NCBI GenBank assembly: GCA_947359465.1
Contig: OX375874.1
Span: forward strand, 92,412,172-92,476,171
Length of the DNA stretch: 64,000 nt
Reading direction: 5' to 3'
From: Metellina segmentata
Lineage: Eukaryota; Arthropoda; Arachnida; Araneae; Tetragnathidae
Under the pieces are notes generated by a model. It searched no databases. It was not told where the DNA came from and saw only the letters and a list, made by a program, of their open reading frames with translations. A program made the translations under genes and the position numbers. Shown piece after piece: positions 24,458 through 37,444 of this stretch (position 1 is its first letter; each line of letters opens with the position of its first letter).

Positions 24458-25891
24458 TTAAAAAAAGCTACCGCCGCCGAAGCCGCAGGATTGAAAACTG
24501 TTGTTTAGCTCGATTCTTAGACGGTTTCCCGAGAAAGTACTGATAAAAAAAACGAAATTATCATGGTTTGTTCTTCATCGTATTCCCTGGACGATTATTA
24601 AGATTTTTTTCCGATGCGGCTATTAGTTTAGGGTTTATTAAGTGTCAAAATTGAAGAAGCGAAATTTCTTCCGCTAGTGAGCAAAACACATACAAATTTT
24701 CAGTCTTCAGCCGTGAGTATTTTTTAAAGAGTACTCAACGTAAATTTTTGCAGCTCGTCGAGTTTTTTTTTGATATTTCAATTTGGTTCTTGATAATATT
24801 TTTTTGAAATTCGGGAAAAATCGGGACATTTTTGTTACTTTTTTTTAAAACTGCCGAATCTGTATCTTATTACTATTAGTTTTTAATTTTTAAAATATCG
24901 CAGTATACCTCAGAATGTACTCTTTCTTACGGTACTATTATTTTTGAAATCGGTTAATAATTAAATTGGATGCAATCAAAAGTTGGTCATACAAAATTCG
25001 GAATCGGGATATGTTCGCTACTTTTTGTTAAAACCGTTATATCTACAGCAAAACCCATTATTTTTTAAATTTGAGACCATCACTGAATACATTATATAAC
25101 ACTCTTTGTTATGGTACAATTATTTTTTCAAATTGGTTAATAAATAAAATCGATGCAATTAAAAGTTGGTCGTACAATTTTCGGAACTTTCAGATCGTAA
25201 CTTCCGATACAAAACTAAAACGGTCATATCTATATCGTATTACTGTTAATTTTTAATTTTAAAAATATCGCATTATACCTCAGAATGTACTCTTTCTTAC
25301 GGTACAATTATTTTAAAAATTGATTCATAAATAAATTCGATGCAATCAAAAGTTGGTGACACAAATTTCGTATTTTTCAGTTCGCATAGCAGGTTCCGCA
25401 AGCAGTAGGGGGTTGCATTTTTGACTATCGGGTTTGCCAGATATCAAATTTACCGTAGTAACAATTGCCATAAAAACGATTTCTTTTTATTTGGCGAGGA
25501 AAAAGGCTCGCTTTTTTTCCCTCTGTTCTCAGACAGTTTACCGACAAAGTACAGATCGTAAAGTTTGGAGATTGACACTGTTTACTTAAAATTGTACAGG
25601 GAACAAGATGCAGAAGATTTTTTTACTGATGCGGCTATTAGTTTAGGGTGCATTAAGTGTTAAAGCAAAAAAAAGTGAAATCACTTGCGAAAAAAGTATT
25701 GGTTTGCGAATAATAATAGTATAATACGAATTATTCAGATAGTTTCACTCTGTGAAAGGAATGTTGGTTTGCGAAGCAAACCAAATGGCATCTGTGAAAC
25801 GAGTGTTGGTTTGCGAAGCAAACATAATGGGATTGCGAAGCAATCCCCGGGGCTTGGCGAGCTTAAGCGAGTAGGGGGCAAAGCCTCCTAG
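24458..25891 (+). mobile_element. non-autonomous Helitron, family H1, with internal tandem repeats
   Basis: Same family as 11826-12954 but in + orientation. It has AAAAAAAGCTACCGCC near the 5' end and a GC hairpin plus CTAG at 25888-25891, followed by host T. The 5' TC end is obscured by (TA)n. It carries about three tandem ~185-bp units, marked by CAATYAAAAGTTGGT at 24973, 25156 and 25343, where the other copy has one. Subterminal palindromes at 25764-25784 and 25830-25846 have perfect stems around GAA loops. No protein is encoded. Confidence 0.75.
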
Positions 25892-26420
25892 TGCAATAAA
25901 AGAGCAAAATAAATTTGAAAAAAAGCAAAGTGAAAACGAAAGTTAAAACTAACCATGCAAGTGCGCTTATAGCTGCAGACATAGCACGGGAAGCAATATA
26001 CTAATTTCTAAAACTAGAGGAAATTCAAAATAAAAAACAAAAGGAAATTTTTTAAAATGTTAGGTGTTGGTGGATCAGGGCGTAGTGCCGTCAGGGAGAA
26101 ACCTGACCCATACAACACAAAATGGTGTTTTCTACGTACATGATTAGCAAAACGCTTAGAAATTGTTCATATACTCCCCCAATTACCAGTAAAAAGCAAA
26201 CATACAAAACAAAACATTAAAGTACGAACAATAAGAAAACGAAATCAAACCAGCAACAGCAGTCGAGAGATTGGCAACACAAAGCCAGAAGATCGCATCA
26301 AATACCGCTACCCACTTCGTCCAACAAAACGCTAACACCAATGACTCAGAGCAAATAACGAAAGAGAATTAGTCAACGGTTGCTTAATTGTTGATACCAA
26401 TGAATCCGTCATGAAATGTA
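25892..26420 (-). repeat. inverted-repeat arm B
   Basis: Reverse complement of arm A (22100-22385 joined to 24191-24430), starting at the base after the Helitron 3' end. It preserves the empty site of the hAT insertion as TGTTGTATGGGT in reverse complement. Confidence 0.75.
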
Positions 26421-27635
26421 ATAAAGAAAGAAGGGAATTTATTACTAAGAAGTGAGTTTATAAACAAAGTGTGACTTATTTTGTGATTCAGATTGTCGAG
26501 ACACTGAGCACCTGAAGGCAGAAGACTAAATTAAGCTCCAAGTGAATGCTGATATTAACTGTGCAAAACGGAATGGCCTACACGCCTAGGGTGGACCAAG
26601 ATAAGAAAAACTCCCGACCTACGTCACCCAATCCGGCCAAGATCAACTGCATGTTTCTTACTTTCTTTTACTTCTTTACTTAACTTTCCACAACTCAGGA
26701 TAATAACGACACAAAGTAATTAAAAGCGTCACACAAAATCCCGTTCCCAGACAGAATCGCTTCACGTTGGGCTCGCGCGATGCATTCGTCAAGTCTGCTA
26801 TCTTGAGCGAAATTGCTGAACGATTGACAATTGTATATTTTAATTAGTGTGTGTCTTTTTCAACACAACGAAACAGCCTAATTTACAGTTAATTTGCGTT
26901 TATTTTACAAAAAAAACTATATATACGCTTTATTACAATAGAGATTTGGATCCCAGATCCATTTGTGTCGACAGATTTTTCAGGGAATCAGTGAAAAATC
27001 ACCTGCATTCAAAACCGACGGAATGGCTATCGAAGACCACCTGCGCGGCCCGGGCATATGGCAGAAGGTCTCAGCTTAATGGAAGGGGACTTAAAAAATT
27101 TAGAAAACATTGACTAAAACAAATTATAGATACAAACCAAGGAATAAAAATCATAAACTTGCTACGAAGAAATTCTGCCTGCGTGATAAAAATAAGGCAT
27201 TATGTCGTCAGATGAATTTGTTAGATTCTATGAAACCATTGACATCGAAATAACTTATAGTAACTCATTAATTTTTTAATATTTTGTATTAATATGTATA
27301 AAAAAACCTGCAATTTTATTACACATTTTTCTTTTAAACAAGAGTTTTTGTTCGTCCTCGGTCCCAATTAAATAATATTTATTAAATATATGTTTATATG
27401 CAAAGTTGTATCATGACTTACATTCGTATTACTTAAATTTGCAATGCGAAAATATGAAAGTTTCAATTGAAAGCTTATACATTAACAGAAATTTACATTT
27501 AAGGCATCTTTCTGGTGTAACTGGTTTAAGGCATCTTTCTTTTCCACAGATTTCAAATTTGTTGACATTTTTACTGTATTTTAACGATTGCGAATATAGA
27601 AACTTGGATTAGAGAATAAAAACGCCCTACTGCCG
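26421..27635. other. no recognised feature
   Basis: Low-complexity-poor, moderately AT-rich sequence. The open frame 26847-27113 has no known motif. A few GC-rich words near 27030-27075 (GCGCGGCCCGGGC) stand out but support no gene model. Confidence 0.35.
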
Positions 27636-27800
27636 GAACGATTGACAACAGCTTATTTTAAACGATCAATCGTCTATGTCCATCAATCAAAATTTCTATC
27701 AATGTGAGTCAATCAATTCATAGTCGCGTCAATCGTCTCTTACACCATCAATTGGTTGCTTCAATGAGCATCATTGACAATCATATTGACATTAAAATTG
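27636..27800. repeat. cluster of TCAAT / ATTGA words
   Basis: About a dozen copies of CAAT or its complement occur in 165 bp, many as TCAATC or TCAATCAAT, at irregular spacing. It is not a clean tandem repeat. It could be a degenerate satellite or a cluster of binding sites. It abuts the LINE remnant. Confidence 0.4.
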
Positions 27801-27801
27801 A

Positions 27802-28965
27802 TTGTCTAGGGACCCACTAAGGTTTCATTATTTAAAACTAAAGTTCTTTTTAAACTCAGAAGACATAAAAAAAAATTGGTATTTTAAAGCATTTATTCAA
27901 AAAATATTTAAAGAATATTTAGCTTTTAATCAGAAAAGCTTTGGTTATTGGAGGGAATCCAATAACCAAAGACTGAAGCGAAACAGTTCTTTTTCTCAAG
28001 CAATTTTGCAAAATTTAGTAACTCTGCTCTCTCCCTGCCGGATTGAGCATCAGTCACTGGGACCATGTTTTAGCCCTGTAAGTGATTTTAGTGGTCTCCA
28101 CTTTCACACCGAGCTTTTGAACCCAGTTTATAAAAATGCAGACAACCCTGAATTTGTGAGACAGATGACCCTTGAGACAATCAGTCAAATACCTAAAGAT
28201 GCTCTTCTAATGTATACAGATTGTAGCAAGAATGATAAATGTCATTCTGGTAGTGGTATCATCATCAGGACTCCTACTACTACATTTAGACTTAAAATTA
28301 GAAACTCAAATTCTTGCTCTGTGCTCAGATCTGAACTCATTGCTATCAAGAGAGGCCTGAGCTATGCTGAGAACATTGTGGTACCTGATTTTGTGGATAT
28401 TTGGATCTTAACAGACAGCCGATCCTCATTTCAACATCTAAGTAACTGGACAAATGTTGTGGACAGGGCTGGCATTTCCATCCTGAACCTAATTTCGAGA
28501 CTCTCAGTCAATTCCAAGGTGCACATCCAATGAATTCCCTCCCATTTCGGTATAAGTGGCAACGAGATCTCGGATTCCCTGGCAAAGGCTGCTTCCTTAG
28601 TGACTCTCCAGTCAGATATGCCTTATGATGAAGCGTTCTCAAAGTGCAGGAAGACATCTAAAGATCTCTGGAATGTCCCTCCAGTACATGACTGGTACTT
28701 GAGAAGTCGTCCTGGAGGCGCCCTACTCTTTGAGGGCCGTAGAAGTCAGCAGACTTGTATTTCACGTTTTGCCAGTGGACACTTGAGGAGTCTCTCCTAC
28801 GGACAGGGCCAGAAGGTTTTCAGGACTTGTACCAAGTGCGGAGCTGATCAGGCTTCGCCAGCTCATATTTTAAAATGTATTGACTTTACAGTGGACAAGG
28901 TTTTTCTGGAACCTCTACATTTCTTGGACTTATTGGGGGTTTATGGACTCGTGGACTTGGTCTAA
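27802..28965 (+). pseudogene. LINE ORF2 3' part: RNase H and C-terminal zinc finger
   Basis: An open frame to 28533 and its continuation after one stop (TGA for TGG at 28531) to 28965 encode an RNase H domain. Acidic residues are in MYTDCSKNDK, LRSELIAIKRGL, ILTDSRSS and GNEISDSLAKAA. A CCHC motif (CTKCGADQASPAHILKC) and a hydrophobic end follow. This is the 3' end of a jockey/I-like LINE. Such ORFs are abundant in spider genomes. The endonuclease and reverse transcriptase are lost by 5' truncation, as usual for LINE copies. Confidence 0.8.
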
Positions 28966-30164
28966 TTTAAAGAGACAATGTCGGCGATTAGTAACAACAA
29001 ATAGAATAAAACAGTCTGAGATTATTTGTAATGGAAACCTAGTTAGGTTGTTATTGTGGAAATTATTTGAATCTTAGATGGCGCTGGCGTCGTTGACGTC
29101 ATGCGCCTTTCCTGCTCTCCCACACCTGCAGCATTTGTCAGTTGATTTGTCGAAGTTCGACCCTTAATTCGATTTCGAAAGAACCTAAGTGTTCCTAATT
29201 TGATTATGATTCGATTTGCATTAATATGTAATCTTTTCTTTATCTGTAAATAGTAATTAAACTTTAATTTAACTGAAGAATCTCTCGAATCGTCATTTTT
29301 GTATAGAACAAAAAACACCACTGAACCAATTCGATATTACAAAACCTGCCATTTTGCGTCAGTTATGGAAACGAGGTCTAGATCCTACGTGATAGGCACC
29401 GAGGGTGCCAGCTTCTATGCTGTTTCAAATGTTATTTAGCAGTTCATTGCTTCCTATGACAGTGACCCCTTTGTATGTTACTTCTCTGTGATTTGAATTT
29501 TTAATTCATTAATTATCTTTTCACGTGATAGAAAATAACCTCTAAATTTTCATGCTGTTGTACAGAAAGACATCTAATCGTGTTTTCCGTTAATTTTGAA
29601 AGGTAAGTAGCTATTAGTATTTTCATAAAATAAAATATAAATTCATAAATCACACATATATAATACGAAATTGTGTTCCATTGTAAAATAATTTTACAAG
29701 TGAAATTAATTACGTTAATATTCGAATCTATGTTTTTGATCGAAAAAATAAATAGTTCTGTACAGTAATAAAACTTTTTATTCGCTCGATTATCTATTTT
29801 TGTCAACAATCTTTAAAACAATTTTAAAAAGCTTGTCGGAAATAACTTTTCCAAAAAATTCGAGCAAGTAATGAGTTTAAATATTTATCAAATAAAACAG
29901 GGCATTCTAGATAAGGGGATTTACCAATCTAAGAACTTTTATCTAGAATAAATTGAATAATTAATAAAATAGAATAAATTAATAAATTTTAATAGAATAA
30001 ATTAAATCGAATAAATTGATTTCAGTTTGTTTAGTTTTAAAACTTTAAGTTAAAAATATGTGGCTAATGAAATGCCTTATTAAATCTTTAAATAAAGTTT
30101 TTTTTTTCTTAACTTATTATTTATAGTCTTAACCGATAGTAGTACCATTGTTTGAATTTTACAT
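28966..30164. other. LINE 3' flank and AT-rich DNA
   Basis: The first ~100 bp may be the LINE 3' UTR. The rest has no recognised gene. The - strand open frames at 29043-29321 and 29513-29809 lack motifs. Confidence 0.35.
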
Positions 30165-30478
30165 GATAAACTTCTGCTATACCGGCCGTAATCTAGATTC
30201 TTTCTTGGCGCGATCAAGTTACAACTGCTGTACCGGCCATAGTATTAATTCTTTCTTGGCGCGATTCTTCTAACTTTCAAAGTACAACTGCTATACTAGC
30301 CCTAGTCCAAATTCTTTCTTGGCGCGATCAAGGTTCAACTGCTGCACCTGCCATAGTCTAAATTCTTTCTTGGCGCGATTCTTATAACTTTCAAGGTACA
30401 ACTAATGTACTGGTGATTGTCCAGATTCTTTCTTGGCGAGATGATGGTACAACTGCTGTACAGGCCGTAGTCTGAAGT
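30165..30478. repeat. minisatellite with alternating 51- and 63-bp units
   Basis: The core TTTCTTGGCGCGAT occurs at 30201, 30252, 30315, 30366 and 30429. Spacings are 51, 63, 51 and 63, so the true repeat is a 114-bp dimer. The long unit has an extra TCTTATAACTTTCAA-like insert. Each unit also contains ACAACTGCTGTACCGGCC. The array has about two and a half dimers. Confidence 0.9.
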
Positions 30479-30537
30479 TTGAGGTTCCCCGATATGCATC
30501 GTGCGGGAGATTTGTTTCTGGATGTTAAACCTTAATC

Positions 30538-31722
30538 CAGTGTTTCCCAAACTTTTGACATATGTGTACCCCTTCTATAATTTTCGTAACACTGAGTAAG
30601 CCTCGTCAAAAAAATGGATGTATTTTAATAACAATCAAAATGATTTGTTTTTTCTTTTTTTGTGACAAACACAAAATATTAAGAAAATAGAAATAAAATT
30701 ATTCATAATAAAATATAAATAAAAGTTATATTATAAATCATATCATGTTATATCATAATTTGGTTCCCTGGTTGTTAATTTTTAATCTTCGATGTGGTTC
30801 CACGTCCAATAGTATGTTCCTTTTTTTCGACTTAATGTCTACAAATGCTGAAAAAGCAACTTCACATAAATACGAAGTTGGAAAAGGCAAGATGTATTTT
30901 AGAACTTTTTCTGTTAAAACCGGATACACAGGTTGCATTTGTAACCAGAATGATGTTAAAGTTCTCTCCTTGTGTTTATTTTTCAAGAATCCGTCTGAAG
31001 CCAATTCCAACCATTGCTCTTCTTCCGCATGCGACAAATCTTCTGGCATGGATGTTGTGTTAATGTTAAACGAATTCTTATCCATTCAATATTTTTGGTT
31101 AAATCAAGGAAATAGTTTTCCAAGCCTACTTGCAAACTCTCCAAATGCTGTTATGCATTTCAGAGTATCAGCATCAATTTTAGCAGTCGAACTTGTTATA
31201 AACTCATGAAGAGAGGGAAACGAGTCTACTCCATTACCAATTCTCTTTTGCCATAACGTTAGTTATGTAATGGCAGCGTTCACTTTATCTTGAACATGAA
31301 ACAATGGAATTTCTTTGCCTTTTAACGATAAGTTGAGGCAATTTAAAACAGAGAATATATATATGATAACTATGCTAGTTTACAAAGCCATTTCCAGTCA
31401 TGCAAACAGTTTCTTAACTCAAATCTATCATTCAGAAAGCATTGAAGTTCATGTCAAAAAGGCCTGTCAGGCCGGTTGCGCCCGACGTAAGGTTAACGAA
31501 GTAAGTTGTTTCTGAAACGAAGTGTGGTATATTTCCGCCGTGTCACTCCGGACCATCTCACGCCTCAGTAGACTGTTTTGACTTGACTCATGAGAACGTA
31601 GAATTAGGCGCAGCCAAGCACAGTGTAGTGCATATCCCCACCAAACTTCGGTGCAACGCGTACCCCCACCAAACTCTTCCCGTACCCCTGGGGGTACGCG
31701 TACCACACTTTGGGAAACACTG
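30538..31722 (-). mobile_element. hAT (ZBED5/Charlie-like) transposon, truncated transposase
   Basis: Inverted ends begin CAGTGTTTCCCAAA on both sides, and a perfect 8-bp target duplication CCTTAATC flanks the element (30530-30537 and 31723-31730). On the - strand, 31085-30753 encodes the transposase C-terminus with FWLQMQPVYPVLTEKVLKYI and ILPFPTSYLCEVAFSAFVDI, the hAT dimerisation region. The frame continues upstream with a stop near 31090. The 1,185-bp element is an internally deleted, non-autonomous copy. Confidence 0.9.
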
Positions 31723-31730
31723 CCTTAATC

Positions 31731-34700
31731 TTTAGCCGGTTTTCTTTTTTTGTTTTGTTTATGGTTTCCATTGCAAAAGCGACAGTGATAGAAGATGTTT
31801 TTCAAATTACATGGAAACATTGCTTAAATGGTCCTATTTACTTAATTAAAAAGCACAACACACATACAGTATCAAAAGTACTATTCTCATAATTTTGTTT
31901 TCATTTCTCATATCGAAATCGCATTGATAATCGAAGCATGAATTGTAAATGTTCTTTAGAACTTTACACATTTCCTATGCTATAATAGCGTCTTAAAATG
32001 AGAGACGAACTGTATAATTTGTAGCAGCAAAATTTATTAAAAATAACATACCTAAGACTTCTGATAAATCGAATTATTGTGTCAATTTCAGTGAATGTCT
32101 TTGATGTTTTATAAAAGATAAATGTATGATCACACTATTGTTTTGAACACAGCATTTTATATGATACAAAGATCAGTATTAAGAATGCAATCATTAAACG
32201 ATCAGTGATTCAAGTTAAAAATCTCAGTTGTGAATATGCAAAACAAACAGGAATTTGAACTGGGGCAAAATGTCTCGACGTTACCATAGCAACAAGCGAT
32301 TAGCCGATATTTTCAATTTACAGAAGGTATTTACACATTATAAAATGACTTAAGATTTCGTGTCTGTAATGACCTATGAGTTCGAAATAAAATTTACGCA
32401 TTATTAGAACGATTTTGAGAGAAAACTATAAAATGGTATAAAAAGCAAATATGAAACTAAAACATTCGTCTGTCTTATATAAAATGATCCACGTAAACTT
32501 TAAATTGAATGTTTACATTAAATTCTTTAGAAGGAAAATATCCGTGTGCTTTCATTTAATAGACATTATGAAAGTTAAGAAATTTGCCTTTATAAATTAA
32601 AATTAAGTGTAAGAAAAAAGATAATCTTGGTAAATTATTTCTGACGGGAAGAACATTCAACAAATACGGCAAAAATATATTCTCTGCATCACATATTTTA
32701 AAAGTTAAGGTGTTTGATCTTAAATAAACAATTAGACCAAGCAAAAGAAAATCACAATGTTTTTAAACTCTATTTAGGGAACATAAAAAAACCAAGGATT
32801 AATAAACAGCATAATAAAATTAATCACTCTTTCCGTCTAAATGCAAATGTTAAATTCTTACTAAAAAACATTTTCTCAGTAAGATTGTGCACATTGTGAT
32901 CGTCGAAATATCCAATTTTATGATCATGTAATAAGATAAATTTGCTACCACAAGAGTTCAAATATCGATGAATTTGGTTATAAGAATCCAAACAATTTCA
33001 GTAATAAGAGGTATACGATTATTGTTCGTTTTTAGACAGCGGGAAATCAAAGCTGCCAAAATAAGGTTAAAGTAAATTCTATGGTGTTACATCAGGCTTA
33101 CCTAAAAGTAGTTCAACCTTTATTTGATTTACTTGTGGAATGCTGGTTATTACTTTTCTTCTGTTTCACTAGCGTGATGACAGAATTCGACGATAGATTC
33201 AACCTAAAGTGTGTGTGAGGGGAGTGTTTTCTGGACTCAAATACAGATATCAAAACTTCTAACTATGTATTTAAACAGTGTGGAATATGCTATTTAAGTA
33301 GAAAAACCTTGACGCAAAAACTAAACCGTTGTTTTGGTAAAAAAGTAGTTCCATTATTATTCTTGAATGTTGAATCCAAAAGAGCTCTTTTTCAGAGCAA
33401 ACCAAAACAACTCTTATAAATTAAAGAATTCACTCATGAAAAATTCATTCGTTTCAGGTTCTGAAGCGGTGAGCTCTTTTACCGAAAAAATATTTTTCTT
33501 CTGAAGGAAAAAAATTGCAAGAAAGCAGTTTTAAAATACCCCTTACATTTCTTTTTAACATGTCTGTTAGGAACGTATTTCTCATTTCAGTGTGTTGTTT
33601 GCATAAGACAGCTTTCCAAAATGTCTTTCTTTTCTATTAATGGATAGAAAAATGTTAAAAATGTTTGTAATGATGTAATTCTACGAAAACATCATTGAAT
33701 GAAAAGTTTCTCTGTTACAATCTAGGAATTACACTAGAAAACAAATAATAATGTAGCAATCGATTCTTTGACACCTTGTACAGAGAGATTGGATTGTGTT
33801 TTCTATTGAACATTAAATTTACTACTTTGTTCAATATAAATACGTTAGTTAATTTATTTATTAATTTCGTATTTAGTTTGGTTTTTATAGCTGAAAGCGC
33901 TTCTGTGTTTTACTGATTATTTCAGCTGGAAAAAATAAGAACATATATTGATTTTTAATTTTTGGATTGCCATCTGAAATTGAGATTTTTAAATGAATTT
34001 TGGTGTTTATGCATCTATATTGTTACATACGAGTATTTACACGACTCTATTTTTTCGACAATATGATATAAAGGAAGATGTTAATATGTAAAAATGTGTA
34101 CTGTTTCACAATCTTTAATTTTAATCGACCCCAAAAAAGAACTTTCATATCGAGTTTAAAAAAAAACCAGAAAGCAATATTTAAACCCCAAGTGTTACTC
34201 TTATTTTAAACAAAATTTTTGTTTCTTTAAAGAATCTAAAATATAATCCTCCACTACTAATGCTTTTTGAACGTACTTCCGATACACTTTCTCATTTCGT
34301 TAACAGAAATGGCTTCATCTTTCAAGAACATTTACGAATAGAAAGGAAATATGGATTCAAACATTCCAGGTAGTTTCGTCTCGTCGTTTATTTAATAATT
34401 TTGGGGAATTTAATTCCCGAAATGAAAATCAGTCGATAACATCTGTCTCGCAGGTAGACATAGCTGGCTCTCGTGAAATTAAAATCTGTCATTCCTGAAG
34501 TTGCTGCTTTTTGAGTAAACTAAGAAAAACGACTTCGGTGTGTCAAAGTTTATAAAACTTTACACAAATTATCAAACCCGGCTTTTCAATTTAATCATGA
34601 TGAAACGTTACTGGTGGGTCGTCATGTGTACTGTGCATACAGAGTAAAAGAGTTTTATATCTGAACTTCGGATTTTCTGGAGAGAAAAATAATTTTGAAG

Positions 34701-35704
34701 TGAAACTATTCGGAAACGATGCACGTTTCATGCTATTTATAGTTTAAGCGAAATGATATTGGCAGTTTTAAGATATTGTATTTTTTAATGAGAGTATTGA
34801 TAAATGTTTTAAATATTTAACCTCTTGCTATTCCGTTTGTTATTTACTTGTATTTGCTTGATTTTGTTGTATAGTTTATTTATCGATCATGTATCACATT
34901 TCTCTACACATGAAATCAAATACCGTGATATATTCTATGTATCACGGTATATATTCTATATAAATTTGCGATCTTTCGAATATTGTTTTTTAAATTTGTC
35001 TATGCTTCATAAGTATTCATAGTTTTTATTGAATTGATGTTACTAGCTAAAATAATTCACATGAATTCCAATAAAAAATTTCTTTCTATCTATTAGTTCT
35101 ACTTCTTTTGACAATAAATTATTACTGAAAATACTTAATGGACCTCAAATTGATTTAATTGTTTTAGTTGTTTGAGGTATGAAGATTTATTTATGCTGCA
35201 AAACATTAGGTTAGAAACAACATTAAAACTTGAAAATAAACAAGTGTTCTACTTCAGATGACCCTGTTAACTTTACTGATTAGACTGTAGAAATAATATT
35301 TTACATTCACTGTTTTATGGTATTGTAGATTATTTAATTTAATTTTTAATACATTTATGAAGATGGCTCTTTTATTAGTTGAATAATCGTAAAATCATGC
35401 AAAATATAGGCCAAAATTAAAGGAATTTACGTTAAATCTGTAGAAAAAAAAAATTTAATAATCCTATTGATTCATGGTGTGATTAGATTTGTATTCTTTC
35501 GGAATTAGAACAGTTAAAAGACGATTTGGTGTTGAAAAGCCTGGCAAATCAATAATTGAATCCATTGAGTATTTATTTTTCACAGTAAACTAATTGAAAT
35601 CTATTTTACTTTTCAAAATAAATAAATTAAAAAATTTTTTTTTACTATATATATTTTTTTCTCGATCTCTTTCAAAGTAAACTAGTTGAAATACTATTTT
35701 TATA
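31731..35704. other. long AT-rich stretch without recognised features
   Basis: Nearly 4 kb with only short open frames and no recognised repeat family, splice-supported exon or inverted ends. It could be intergenic or a large intron. Confidence 0.45.
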
Positions 35705-35706
35705 TA

Positions 35707-36120
35707 CAGGGTGTTTCTAAAGTAACCATTTCCGTAAAGAAACATTTTCATAGCTCTTTATGTGTTATAAAAGAATGAAACACATGAAACAACTGATACT
35801 AATACAATTTCACATGTTCCCCTTGTATATCAACACACAAATCCCAATGTCCGGTACTAGCGCAGAAAACCTTTTCACAAACTTATTCTTAGTCACTACA
35901 ACTACGATCCTATCCTAAAGTTGATTAATGTTAATTTTAATTTTGTATGCCTCTGCTTTAACAACCCCGAAAAATATCTAGAGGTGTGAGGTCAGAGGAC
36001 CGTAGATACCAAAATCTGGGTTTCTGGGAAATTTTCATGTAGTTAGTTTCAGACACTTGTTGCAAAATGGGATGGCGTCCCATCTTTTTGGAAGACAACA
36101 ATGCCAATAATCATAACAAA
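35707..36120 (-). pseudogene. Tc/mariner-like transposase relic
   Basis: A terminus CAGGGTGTTTCTAAAGTAAC follows TA at 35705-35706. Read on the - strand, the inner sequence resembles the end of a Tc/mariner transposase: a worn QKDGTPSHF (family FQQDGAPPH), then SSDLTPLDIF (family SPDLTPLDFF), then a decayed C-terminus. It is riddled with stops and frame changes. The far end is not identifiable. Confidence 0.55.
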
Positions 36121-37062
36121 AAAAATTGAGTTGAAAAAGATCTGCAACAAATCTACGACAAATGTCGCCGTTGTCTTCTTAGAAAAAAGAAGAAAGGGGA
36201 CATTCACTTTGCATTTTGTTATAACCGACTAAACATTAACCATTGGAAAATCTCCTACCCACTGCTAGAAAAGAAAACCTATGAAAATTTTTTTTTGCTA
36301 AAATGTTTAATTAAAAAAAATCTTGTATAAGTGAGTCGTACTGTTTTAAATTTTGTGTAATAAAATAAACAGCTATATTTAATTTTTGTTAATGGATTTA
36401 TACTGAAACGGAGACTCAAAATTCTTCCTAGGAAGATTAGAAAAGGTAATATTTTGGATTGCATCTATATCAGTAATATATACTCTACCATAACAAACTT
36501 GCTTATGTACTTGTTATATTTTGAAAACATACTTTGTACTTTTACTCCCTGAGCGTCACGAGATATTCAAGTGCAGTAATATTGCTTTTCCACTCAACAC
36601 ATATAATGACTAAATTAGGGTAAATCTGTTGTTTCAAACTACGGGTAATTGGATTGACTCAACACTTCTAAGTATCATTTGTTGGTATTTTCTATATATC
36701 TATGGGTGCTTTGTTACGGTCTGTAGTTACTAAAAGGGTTTCCTGGTATGGAGTAATGGTATACCAAAACGGTACTCCAACCCTCATTGAAAGCGAAAGA
36801 ACAGATATTGAATTATAATTTGAAAATTCGGTGATTTTTACACAAAAGTGGAGTTTAAAAAAATGCCTGGTTTGACAATCTTTCCCTGAAATTTCTTTGC
36901 TTTAGCGGCATTTCGTTTTATGAGAGGAAACTAGCCTCTTTTATTTCATTTTAAAATCTAATTTCATAATCATTTAAATAACATTTTAAAGATTTGGATA
37001 TTGCAGTAATAACAGTACAAGGCATTTATACAATACAAATGCTCTCACGTTCAACTTTTCTC
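36121..37062. other. no recognised feature
   Basis: AT-rich flank between a transposase relic and the DD82E element. It may include older decayed transposon sequence. Confidence 0.35.
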
Positions 37063-37092
37063 TATACTCTGTTTCACCTTAACTTGTCAGTA
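37063..37092. repeat. left terminal inverted repeat of the DD82E element
   Basis: Thirty bases perfectly complementary to 39831-39860, including the TA target site. Confidence 0.95.
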
Positions 37093-37444
37093 TTGGGAAA
37101 GGCAGAAATGATGTTCATCCGCATGAAAAATAATTCCAACTTGATTTGGAATTTAAAATAAAGAAAATGCATATAAACGTGTAAAAATTGTCCTACAATG
37201 AAGGAGTGATTTTTGAACCTTTATAATCGGTTATTTATTTGTAAAAAGCATTTTTTTTTGACCGAAGCGAATGAATATATCCGAAACGGAATTCTAAACC
37301 GGTTTCCATGGTAACATTTCTGGCGAGCTAAATACGCTTTCCGGCCAAGTCTGCGCCATTTCGCTCTGCGTCTTTGCTAGCGTGTGTATTTACGTTCATA
37401 TCTCTCTTGTGCTATTTTATTGGAGTGTGTTTGATACTCTGAAC

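Noticed and set aside
30165..30478. CRISPR-like array
   Set aside because: Whole units repeat, without unique spacers between constant repeats, and the context is eukaryotic.
30745..31209. 154-codon open frame on the + strand
   Set aside because: It is the antisense shadow of the hAT transposase remnant on the - strand.
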